From positions 124,001-188,000 of the forward strand of contig NZ_SHKI01000005.1 of assembly GCF_004217175.1 (NCBI RefSeq): 64,000 nt of DNA, written 5' to 3'. Numbering within the stretch: the first letter of the stretch is position 1; the number at the start of each line of letters is the position of its first letter. This DNA comes from Leucobacter luti (lineage in GTDB: Bacteria > Actinomycetota > Actinomycetes > Actinomycetales > Microbacteriaceae). The translations under genes were made by a program, and so were the position numbers. The notes under the pieces are model-generated. The model did no database searches and was not told the origin of the DNA. It saw nothing but the letters and a program-made list of their open reading frames with translations. Positions 40,764 through 48,768 of this stretch are shown here, piece by piece.

Positions 40764-42149
40764 GTGAACATTGTGCTGGGAGTCAGCGGCGGGATCGCCG
40801 CCTACAAGTCGGTTGCCCTTGCCCGCCTGCTGGTTGAGGCCGGGCACGAGGTCCACGTGGTGCCCACCGCGGACGCGCTGCGCTTCGTGGGCAAGCCCAC
40901 CTGGGAGGCGATCAGCCGGCACCCGGTGACCACCTCAGTCCACGAGGACGTGCCGGAGGTGCGGCACGTCGCGCTCGGGCAGCGCGCTGACCTGGTGGTC
41001 GTCGCCCCCGCCACGGCGAACACCCTCGCGCGGATGACCGCTGGCCTCGCCGACGACCTGCTCGGCACCACTCTGCTCGCTACGCGGGCGCCCGTGCTCG
41101 TCGCGCCCGCCATGCACACGGAGATGTGGCAGCACCCCGCCACGCAGGACAACGTCGCGATTCTTCGCGCGCGCGGGGTTGTGTTCGTGGGGCCGGAGAG
41201 CGGGCGGCTGACCGGGGACGACTCGGGGCCGGGCCGCATGAGCGAGCCCGCAGCGATCTTCGACCGCGTGGCTGCGATTCTGGCCGCCGGGGTGGCGGAA
41301 GAGTCTGCCGACGCGGCGGGTGTTGCGCCCCCGACTGCGCCCTTCGGAGCGGGCGCCGCGGCCGACGCAGAGCCCGTTGACGCAGAGCCCATCGGGGCCG
41401 AGGCGGCGAACGCCGCCGCGGAGGCGTCGGCCGCGGAGCCCGCCGCCGAGGGCGATCTCGTGGGCCTGCGCGTGCTCGTCACCGCCGGCGGCACGCGGGA
41501 ACCGATCGACCCGGTGCGGTACCTGGGAAACCGATCGAGCGGGAAGCAGGGCGTCGCCGTTGCGGCCGCGGCGGCTGATCGCGGAGCGAAGGTCGTGTTG
41601 CTTGCCGCGAACATCGACGACGCGGTGCTCGCGGAGGTGGCGGATCGCGCTGCCGTGCGGATCGTGCCCGTGGGCACCACCGCTGAGCTTGAGTCCGCCG
41701 CGCACGCCGCCGCCGCGGGTGCCGAGGCCGTGATCATGGCCGCCGCCGTTGCCGATTACCGAGTTGCGGATGTTGCTGACGAGAAGCTCCGCAAGGAGGA
41801 TTCCCCGGGCGCCCCGCCGACCCTCACCCTCGTGGAAAACCCGGACATCCTCGTGGGCCTGGTGCGCGAGCGCCGTCCGGGGCAGGTGATCGTCGGCTTT
41901 GCCGCCGAGACCGTGTCGAGCGAGGACGAGCTGCTTGAGCGCGGCCGCCGCAAGCTGTTGCGCAAGGGGGTGGACCTGCTTGCCGTGAACGCTGTCGGGT
42001 GGGCCGCGGGGTTCGAATCGGCGGACAACGACATTCGGGTGCTCGACGCGGACGGGACCGTCGTGGCGGTGGCCGCCGGGTCCAAGCGCGAGGTAGCCGA
42101 GCGGCTCCTGGACGCGGTGCGTCACGAGATTGACGCCGCCGCGCGCTAG
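40764..42149 (+). CDS. coaBC: CoaBC, phosphopantothenoylcysteine decarboxylase/phosphopantothenate-cysteine ligase
   Basis: This 461-aa bifunctional enzyme makes 4'-phosphopantetheine for coenzyme A. The N-terminal flavin-dependent CoaC half shows GVSGGIAAYKSV, APAMHTEMWQHPAT and GDDSGPGRM; the C-terminal CoaB half begins LVTAGGTREPIDPVRYLGNRSSGKQG and contains VGFAAET. A 55-residue Ala/Glu/Pro-rich linker (about 175-230) separates the domains and is longer than usual, with an internally repeated DAEP unit. The GTG at 40764 gives the standard N-terminus. Confidence 0.94.
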   Translation: MNIVLGVSGGIAAYKSVALARLLVEAGHEVHVVPTADALRFVGKPTWEAISRHPVTTSVHEDVPEVRHVALGQRADLVVVAPATANTLARMTAGLADDLLGTTLLATRAPVLVAPAMHTEMWQHPATQDNVAILRARGVVFVGPESGRLTGDDSGPGRMSEPAAIFDRVAAILAAGVAEESADAAGVAPPTAPFGAGAAADAEPVDAEPIGAEAANAAAEASAAEPAAEGDLVGLRVLVTAGGTREPIDPVRYLGNRSSGKQGVAVAAAAADRGAKVVLLAANIDDAVLAEVADRAAVRIVPVGTTAELESAAHAAAAGAEAVIMAAAVADYRVADVADEKLRKEDSPGAPPTLTLVENPDILVGLVRERRPGQVIVGFAAETVSSEDELLERGRRKLLRKGVDLLAVNAVGWAAGFESADNDIRVLDADGTVVAVAAGSKREVAERLLDAVRHEIDAAAR

Positions 42150-42156
42150 CTCGCGC

Positions 42157-42202
42157 ACAGCACTGAGGCCCCGGATCGTGGGATCCGGGGCCTCAGTGCT
42201 GT
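42157..42202. terminator. Strong hairpin terminator between coaBC and DUF3107 gene
   Basis: A 21-bp perfect inverted repeat with a 4-nt loop (GTGG at 42178-42181) sits between two convergent genes and ends in TGTT on the plus strand. Confidence 0.8.
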
Positions 42203-42218
42203 TGCTTGGCGGTGCGGC

Positions 42219-42443
42219 TTAGCTGACGAAGCCGACGCGGCGGCCGGCTTCGCCGCCGAGCTCGACGTACGTGACCGAGGCGGCGTTGACCAGGTACTGC
42301 CGACCCTTGGTGTCGACGAGTGCGACGAGCTCCGCGTCCTTGGTGACGGCCGCCTCGAAGAGCGCGCGCACGTCGTCGGCGGTCGCGTCGGTTTCGAACG
42401 CGAGCTCGCGGGGTGACTGCTTGATGCCGATGCGAACTTCCAC
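42219..42443 (-). CDS. DUF3107 family small protein
   Basis: This 74-aa protein begins VEVRIGIKQSPRELAFETD, the hallmark of DUF3107, a small conserved actinobacterial family of unknown function. The GTG at 42443 has a good AGGAGG site; an in-frame ATG at 42476 lies upstream of that site. The fold looks ferredoxin-like or beta-grasp, with FETDATADDVRALFEAAV resembling a helix-strand unit. It stands alone between two hairpins. Confidence 0.85.
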   Translation of the reverse strand: MEVRIGIKQSPRELAFETDATADDVRALFEAAVTKDAELVALVDTKGRQYLVNAASVTYVELGGEAGRRVGFVS

Positions 42444-42581
42444 TGGGGCCTCCTCGAGTGTGTGGCACGGGGCCACTGAGATCTGAACTGCTCCGAGTCT
42501 ATGGCGACGGGCTGGGTCGCTGCCCGGATCTGGGGCTCCGTTCGCCGTGAGCGCACCCGGGCGAGGCCGGGGTCGCCCGGG

Positions 42582-42623
42582 GCGGTACGGAGCACCCCGG
42601 CTCTGTGGGGCGCTCCGTACCGC
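42582..42623. terminator. Terminator hairpin after penicillin acylase gene
   Basis: Arms GCGGTACGGAGC (42582-42593) and GCTCCGTACCGC (42612-42623) pair perfectly, and CCCC/GGGG extends the stem inward across one mismatch. It lies 6 nt past the acylase stop. Confidence 0.75.
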
Positions 42624-42628
42624 AGGCC

Positions 42629-45316
42629 CTACCCCTGCGCCGGGGCGAGGGTGAGCTCATCGGTGGCGCGCGCCGTGACGGCCTCCGGGGAGAACGCCCA
42701 CTGCACCTGCTCGCCCCGGGTCCAGCCGTCGGTCTGGTCGGTGTAGTTCGGATGGAACGCGTGCCCGCTCGCGCCCGTGAGGTTTTGCCAGGTCGAGGCG
42801 TCCCAGTCGGACGCGTCGATCACCATGCGCATCGACGGGACCGTGGTGGTCGCGTAGCCCTCGTCGTCGAGCCCCCAGCCGGTGGCATTCACCACCCCGG
42901 AGCCGCCGCCCACTGGGTACGGCCCGCGGTTGAACAGCCACTCGATCGGCGCGATACCGCTGGTGCCGAAGGTACCGTTGGTGAGCGTGATCGCGTGGAG
43001 TTCGCCCCAGTTCCAATTCGCCGGATCGGTGCCCTGCAGCTCGCCGATCTCGGCGACGGCCTGCTCTGCCGCGAGCCGGAGCACCTCCTCCTGCGTGGCG
43101 GCCTCACCGTTCGCGGAGCTGCGCCACCAGTCGGACTCTGGATCGTCGAGGAGGAGCTCAAACACGCGGGCGAAGCGAGACTGATCGTCTCGGGGGATCG
43201 GCACACCCTGCTCGTCGGTGAGCTGCGCGGTGACCCGCTTCCACAGGACGTTCGCGAACGCGGCGGCCGCCGAGTCTGCGTCATTCTGCCCGTCCCAGTC
43301 GGCGAGGAGCTGCAGCGCCGCGGTGACCTCGTCGCTGGTGCCAGAGATCCCCGCATACGCCCGCTGTAGCGTGGCCGCCCCGGGGAATTGGTTGTCCATC
43401 TGGATTTCGGCCATGTCGACCGCGGAGACCGGTCCCGCTGAGATCCGTTCGTCGAGCAGCTCGGCGATCCGCGCGGCGCGGTACCCGTAGTCCCAATCTC
43501 GGCTGAGAAAGTACTCGTAGTCGTCCGTGACGATCGCGTTGTTCGCGGTGACGATCACCCCGGACGCCGGGTTGTATGTCATCGGCTGATCCTCGAACGG
43601 GATGAATCCTTGCCAGTCGTACGCGCTGTCCCAGCCCGGCTGGGGCAGCCAACCGTCGCCGGCGCCGCGGATGGGAAGCTTGCCGGGCGCCTGGTACCCG
43701 ATGTTGCCCTCGGGATCCGCGTAGATGAGGTTCTGCGCGGGCACATCGAACTGTGAGGCTGCCAGCCTGAAATCGGCAAAATTCTCGGCCAGATTGAGCG
43801 TGAAGATCGCCTCGGCGGTGCGGCTGACATCGAGCGCGGTCCAGCGGAGACTGAGGGCGTACTCGCCAGGCGGGACATCTGACTCCCCGTCGGCGGGGTC
43901 GAGCGCCGCGCTCGACGCTGCGTCGCCCGCGGAGTCGGTCGTCGCCCCACCCGCAGCCGGCGCGCCGACCCGCGGATCCGCCGCGATCTCCGTGAAACTC
44001 GATTCGAGGCCCGAAACGATCGGCCCGTGTCCGGTGGAGCGCACTTCAAGCTCGACCGGGTCGCCCCCGGCCACCGTGATGGTCTCCGAGCGTGTCTCGA
44101 ACGGGTGCTTGGTCCCGTCTTGCCAGTAGCCGTCGTCCTCCACCCGCTCGACGTAGAGGTCAGCCACGTCGGTGGTGAGGTTGGTGAAGCCCCAGGCAAT
44201 ATCTTGATTGTGCCCGATCACGATCCCGGGGAGGCCGGAGAAGCTGTACCCGGCGACATCGAACGGGCACTCGGGGCTGACCGTGGCGCAGCGCAGCTGC
44301 ATCTGCGTCCAGACGGAGGGGAGCGCGGCACCCAGGTGCGGGTCGTTTGCGAGGAGCGGTTTGCCGGTTGTCGTGTGCTCGCCCGACACCACCCAGGAGT
44401 TCGAGCCGATGCCCTCGCCCTGACCGCCCACGAGCGCGTCGACCCGCTCAAGCAGCGCCCCGAGCGCGGTGCGGCCCGTGGTTGCCGGGGCCGGGGCCGC
44501 CAGCGTGCCGGAGGTGACCGCGGAGCCCGCGGGATCGTCGGCGAGGATGACCGGGTGCTCGTCGAACGGGTACCCGGGATACAGCTGCGCGAGCTGATCG
44601 GCGCTCAGCCCCTGCGCCTGGAGGGCGCGCGCGGTCTCGTCCTCGATGTTGGTGCGCAGATCCCACGCCATGGCCTTGAACCAGGCGACTGAGTCGGCCG
44701 GCGTCCACGGCTCGGGCTCGTACTCGGCGTTTTGGAGCCCCAGTACCGTGTATTCGAGCGAGAGCCCGCCGCCCTGGCGCTCAGCGAGGTACGCGTTCAC
44801 ACCGGCGGCGTACGCCTCGTAGAAAGCGCGCACCCCCTCGGGGAGTGCCGCGACCTCCGCCTCAGCGGTGCGGTGCCAACCGAGGGTGCGCAGGAACGAA
44901 TCCGTGCCCACCTGCGATTCCCCGAACAACTCGGAGAGCCGAGCGCTCGTGAGGTGCCGCCTGAAGTCCATCTCCCAGAAGCGATCCTGAGCGTGTACGT
45001 AGCCCTGCGCCGTGAACAGATCGCTCGCGCTCGCCGCAGTGATCGTGGGGATCCCCTGCGAGTCGCGCGTGACGCTCACGGTGGACTCGAGTCCGGCCAC
45101 GGTGAGCTGACCGTTTGCCTGGGGGAACGCCCGGGTGACTACCCACACGCCGAGGCCGCCGGCCAGGAGCGCGAGCACGATCACGGCCGCGAGGAGCCAC
45201 AGCAGCACGCGCGCGAACCGGCCCCTGCGAGGGGGCCGAGCCGCGGGCGGTGAGCTCGGCGGCGCGGCACCCGGGGGCGCGGCCGGCGGACGCAGTTCGG
45301 GCGCGGTAACTGCCAT
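42629..45316 (-). CDS. Membrane-anchored penicillin acylase-family (Ntn) hydrolase
   Basis: This 895-aa precursor has a Pro/Ala-rich cytoplasmic N-terminus, one membrane anchor (residues 37-60) and a penicillin amidase domain. Self-cleavage should expose the nucleophile S305 (EGIG|SNSWVVSG), followed by KPLLANDPHLG; the preceding chain holds YVHAQDRFWEMDFRR. Family members hydrolyse amides such as penicillins or acyl-homoserine lactones; the natural substrate here is unknown. GGAGGATC precedes the ATG at 45316. The 233-bp upstream region contains TGCAAGGAGTCTTGCA (45418-45433), an imperfect palindrome that may be an operator. Confidence 0.9.
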   Translation of the reverse strand: MAVTAPELRPPAAPPGAAPPSSPPAARPPRRGRFARVLLWLLAAVIVLALLAGGLGVWVVTRAFPQANGQLTVAGLESTVSVTRDSQGIPTITAASASDLFTAQGYVHAQDRFWEMDFRRHLTSARLSELFGESQVGTDSFLRTLGWHRTAEAEVAALPEGVRAFYEAYAAGVNAYLAERQGGGLSLEYTVLGLQNAEYEPEPWTPADSVAWFKAMAWDLRTNIEDETARALQAQGLSADQLAQLYPGYPFDEHPVILADDPAGSAVTSGTLAAPAPATTGRTALGALLERVDALVGGQGEGIGSNSWVVSGEHTTTGKPLLANDPHLGAALPSVWTQMQLRCATVSPECPFDVAGYSFSGLPGIVIGHNQDIAWGFTNLTTDVADLYVERVEDDGYWQDGTKHPFETRSETITVAGGDPVELEVRSTGHGPIVSGLESSFTEIAADPRVGAPAAGGATTDSAGDAASSAALDPADGESDVPPGEYALSLRWTALDVSRTAEAIFTLNLAENFADFRLAASQFDVPAQNLIYADPEGNIGYQAPGKLPIRGAGDGWLPQPGWDSAYDWQGFIPFEDQPMTYNPASGVIVTANNAIVTDDYEYFLSRDWDYGYRAARIAELLDERISAGPVSAVDMAEIQMDNQFPGAATLQRAYAGISGTSDEVTAALQLLADWDGQNDADSAAAAFANVLWKRVTAQLTDEQGVPIPRDDQSRFARVFELLLDDPESDWWRSSANGEAATQEEVLRLAAEQAVAEIGELQGTDPANWNWGELHAITLTNGTFGTSGIAPIEWLFNRGPYPVGGGSGVVNATGWGLDDEGYATTTVPSMRMVIDASDWDASTWQNLTGASGHAFHPNYTDQTDGWTRGEQVQWAFSPEAVTARATDELTLAPAQG

Positions 45317-45537
45317 GTCGTGATCCTCCACTCTGAGGGGTGCGGGTGAGGCCCGCGAGCTGGCAGAGCCTTGCCGCGGGGCGTGGTGCGAGTCTTGCAT
45401 GACCCACCGACACCGGGTGCAAGGAGTCTTGCACGAGCGGCGCGTGGGGCGCGATGCGGTGTGAGGAAACCACAGCTCCGCGGCAGTTTTTCGCGCGTCG
45501 GTTGCGCCGAGAACACAACGGTGTCCGAGGTGCTCAG

Positions 45538-45543
45538 TAGGCT
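45538..45543 (+). promoter_or_regulatory. -10 element of leaderless adnA
   Basis: TAGGCT ends 6 nt before the ATG at 45550. Confidence 0.5.
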
Positions 45544-45549
45544 TGCCGC

Positions 45550-48500
45550 ATGCGCTCTTTCGACCCTTCCCAGTCCCGGGTTCTCGACCTGGATCCCACG
45601 CGCCACGCGCGCGTGCTGGGGGCTGCTGGGACGGGGAAGACGCGGGTACTGCTGGCGGCGTTTGCGCGGGTACTCGGCCAACCGGGGTGGGGCGAGGGGG
45701 ACGCGCTCGTGCTGGCGCCCAACCGCCTGGTTGCTGCATCGCTTCGAGCGGGCGTTGAGCGCGGGTTGGGCCGCGCGTTTGGGGGCACCCCCGTGCGCAC
45801 CGCCACCTCACTGGCGTTCGCGTTGCTGGGCCGAGCCGCCTCGCTCGAGGGCCGCGAGGCGCCCCGGCTCCTGACCGGCACGGTGCAAGACGAGGCGATC
45901 GCGGAGGTGGTTGCCGCCGGCGTCGCCGAATCGGACGCCGGGATCTCCGGTATCCCGACGGAGGTGCTGCACAGCCCCGCGTTTCGCGCGGAGCTGCGTG
46001 AGCTGTGGCGCGTGTCCGACGACTTCGGGATCGCGCCGAGCGCGCTCGTGGCGCGGCTTGGTGAGCTCGGGGCGGCCGCCGCGAGCGAGGCATTCGCGCG
46101 GGTGCCGGATCCGGAACTGAGCGCCCGGTGGCGCGACGGCTTTGGTCTGATCGACGCGGTCGCTGCTCGGCTCGGGGCCGAGCGGCCCGACGAACTCAGT
46201 GCGAGCGGGCTCCTCCGCGCGGCGGCCGCGGCGGTGCGGCGCGACGGTGGGCGGCGCGGATCGCACACCACCGCGCAGCTGCCGGTGCCGCGCTTGATCC
46301 TGGTCGACGACGCGCAGGAGCTCGGAGAGGGGGAGCTCGCGCTCCTCGCGGCCTGCGCCGATGTGGGCACCGCCATCTGGGTGTTCGGGGATCCGGATCT
46401 GGCGACCGGCGCGTTTCAGGGCGAGCGCACCCGGGTGCTCGCGCGGCTCGACGACGAGCTCGCGCGGCGCAGCGAGGCGGGGCCGTCACTGCGCGATCAA
46501 GCCGCCGCCCAGCTGGTGGTGCTCGACACCGCACACCGGCATGGGCCCGGGCTGCGGAGCGCGATCAGCGGCCTCGCGGACCGCGTGGGCGCCGCGGAAC
46601 TGGGGGAGCAGCGTGCCGCGCAGCCGCGCGCAGCGCGACCCGAGGATCCGGATCCGGCCGTGCAGTTCGCCGTGGTCGACTCCGGCGCCGAGCAGCTCGG
46701 AGTGATTGCGCACCGGTTGCGCGCGCGGCGGCTCGGGCTCGGCGGAACGGCCCCCGTGCCGTGGAGCGAGATGGCGGTGCTGTGCCGCAGCCGCCTGGAA
46801 GCGACGCGGGTGGCCCGCGCGCTCGCGGTGCATCAGGTTCCCACCGGGATCGCCGCCGGTGGCATTGTGCTGCGGGAACACCAGATCGCTCGGGAGCTGG
46901 TGCGGGTGCTGCAGCACGTGCTGGGCATTCGGGCGCTATCGCCCGAGGAGCTGCTGGGGCTTGCCGGAGGCGCGATCGGCGGCCTCGACCCGGTTGCGCT
47001 CCGCCGGCTCCGCGGCGCGCTCCTGCTGCAGGAGCGGCGCGAAGCGCGGGAAGAAGAGCGCGCGGCGCGGGAGACCGACGAGATCGTTGCGGACGCGGTC
47101 GCGTTTCCCGGGGCGACACCCGTGGTCGACAGCGCGGGTGGGCGCGTGCTGCGGCGGCTCGGGCTCATTATTGCGGCCGCCGCGAAGGTGCACGCGGCCG
47201 GGGGTACACCGCGCGAAACGCTGTGGGCGATCTGGGACGGCACGAAGCTCGCGAGCGATTGGCAGGCCGACGCGCTCGACGGTCGCGGCGCCCGCTCAGA
47301 CGACGCGCACCGCTCGCTCGACGCGGTGCTGGGGCTGTTCTTCGCGCTGCAGCGGCACGAAGAACAGGACAGCGCGCAACCGGTGGCCGAGTTGCTCGAC
47401 GAGCTGCTCACGAGCGCCGTCCCCGAGGACTCCCTTGCACAGCGCAGCCAGCGCGCCGCAGTGACGGTCACGACCCCGCAGGGGGCGTTGGGGCGCGAAT
47501 TCGCGATCGTCGCGATCGTCGGGCTGCAAGACGGGTCCTGGCCCAACCTGCGAGCTCGCGGTTCACTGCTGGGCGCCGCGGCGCTCGAGCGGTGGCTGCG
47601 CGGCGAGGAGGCGGTGCCGCCGTCGCGCCGCGACACGATCCACGATGAGCTCCGCCTCCTCGTCCACGCGTGCGCCCGGGCGAGCGCTGAGCTGCTCGTC
47701 GTAGCAGTGTCTGACGAGGATCAGCACCCGAGCGCGCTCTTCGGGCTGGGCCGCGACTATCGCGTCACGGGGCTCCCGAGCTCGCGGCTGACACTGCGCG
47801 GGGTCACCGCGGCGATGCGGCGGCGGCTCACGAATGATCCGGCCGATCCGGTGGCACTGCGGGCCCTCACAGAGCTCGCACGCGCCGGCGTCGCTGGCGC
47901 GCCCCCGGACGAGTGGTACGGCGTGCTCCCGCCGAGCACCTCCGCGCCGCTGGTGGATCTCGACGGGGATCCGGAGGCCGCGGTGTCGGTCAGTCCGTCC
48001 CAGCTCGAGCGCGCAGAGACGTGCCCGCTCGATTGGGTCATCGCGCACCTCGGGGGGAGCACCGGGAGCGTGCAGGCAAACCTTGGCACACTCGTGCACC
48101 ACGCCCTTGAGACCGCCCAGTCGAGCGACGCCGATGAGCTGCTCGCCGCCGTCATGTCCGAGTGGCGCAAGCTCGAGTTCGATGCGGCGTGGGAGGCTGT
48201 GCGCGCTGAGCGACTCGCCGGCGCGATGACCCGGGGGCTCGCCGCGTACCTGCGCGAGTTCGAAGCGTCGGAGCGCACCCTGATCGGGACCGAGGCGAGC
48301 TTCGCCGCGCCGATCGACCGAGCGGTGCTGCGCGGCGTCGCTGACCGGCTCGAGCGCCGCGTCACCGCGGACGGCGAGGGCGAGGTGACCGTGCTCGACC
48401 TCAAGACCGGGCGGACACCGCCGAGCAAGGTGCAGGCCGAGACCCACGCTCAGCTGCGCGCGTATCAGCTCGGCGTTCGGCTCGGGGCCTTCGACACCAG

Positions 48501-48768
48501 CGACGAGAGCGCCGCCCCCGAGACCCGCAGCGGTGGGGCGCGGCTGCTGTACGTGCACCCCGACGCGACGAACGGCGGCGCGTTCATCGAGCGCGTTCAA
48601 GAACCAATTGATGACGCGACGATCGCGGAGACGGAGGAGCGGGTGGCGCAGATCGCGCGTGTGATGGCGGCGGGCGAGTTCACCGCCAGGGTCGAGCACC
48701 ACTGCTCGGATCCGCACCAGCCGGGCAACTGCCGGCTGCACATTATCCCGGCGGTGAGCCAGGGATGA
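45550..48768 (+). CDS. adnA: AdnA-like helicase-nuclease subunit
   Basis: This 1072-aa UvrD-family protein with a C-terminal RecB-like nuclease pairs with AdnB to resect DNA double-strand breaks. Walker A is LGAAGTGKTRVLL (residues 23-35). Motif II reads ILVDDAQELG, with Asp where active motors have Glu. The nuclease carries VLDLKTGRTPPS and AQLRAYQLG. Cysteines in ETCPLDW and at the C-terminus (CSDPHQPGNC) do not make a complete AddB-type iron-sulfur set. The gene is probably leaderless; its stop overlaps the adnB ATG. Order and neighbours match the mycobacterial adnA-adnB-nudC-uvrD2 locus. Confidence 0.88.
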   Translation: MRSFDPSQSRVLDLDPTRHARVLGAAGTGKTRVLLAAFARVLGQPGWGEGDALVLAPNRLVAASLRAGVERGLGRAFGGTPVRTATSLAFALLGRAASLEGREAPRLLTGTVQDEAIAEVVAAGVAESDAGISGIPTEVLHSPAFRAELRELWRVSDDFGIAPSALVARLGELGAAAASEAFARVPDPELSARWRDGFGLIDAVAARLGAERPDELSASGLLRAAAAAVRRDGGRRGSHTTAQLPVPRLILVDDAQELGEGELALLAACADVGTAIWVFGDPDLATGAFQGERTRVLARLDDELARRSEAGPSLRDQAAAQLVVLDTAHRHGPGLRSAISGLADRVGAAELGEQRAAQPRAARPEDPDPAVQFAVVDSGAEQLGVIAHRLRARRLGLGGTAPVPWSEMAVLCRSRLEATRVARALAVHQVPTGIAAGGIVLREHQIARELVRVLQHVLGIRALSPEELLGLAGGAIGGLDPVALRRLRGALLLQERREAREEERAARETDEIVADAVAFPGATPVVDSAGGRVLRRLGLIIAAAAKVHAAGGTPRETLWAIWDGTKLASDWQADALDGRGARSDDAHRSLDAVLGLFFALQRHEEQDSAQPVAELLDELLTSAVPEDSLAQRSQRAAVTVTTPQGALGREFAIVAIVGLQDGSWPNLRARGSLLGAAALERWLRGEEAVPPSRRDTIHDELRLLVHACARASAELLVVAVSDEDQHPSALFGLGRDYRVTGLPSSRLTLRGVTAAMRRRLTNDPADPVALRALTELARAGVAGAPPDEWYGVLPPSTSAPLVDLDGDPEAAVSVSPSQLERAETCPLDWVIAHLGGSTGSVQANLGTLVHHALETAQSSDADELLAAVMSEWRKLEFDAAWEAVRAERLAGAMTRGLAAYLREFEASERTLIGTEASFAAPIDRAVLRGVADRLERRVTADGEGEVTVLDLKTGRTPPSKVQAETHAQLRAYQLGVRLGAFDTSDESAAPETRSGGARLLYVHPDATNGGAFIERVQEPIDDATIAETEERVAQIARVMAAGEFTARVEHHCSDPHQPGNCRLHIIPAVSQG

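Noticed and set aside
45317..46093. In-frame N-terminal extension of the penicillin acylase
   Set aside because: It runs antisense through adnA and has Ser/Arg/Pro junk composition; the ATG at 45316 has a ribosome site and yields a proper membrane anchor.
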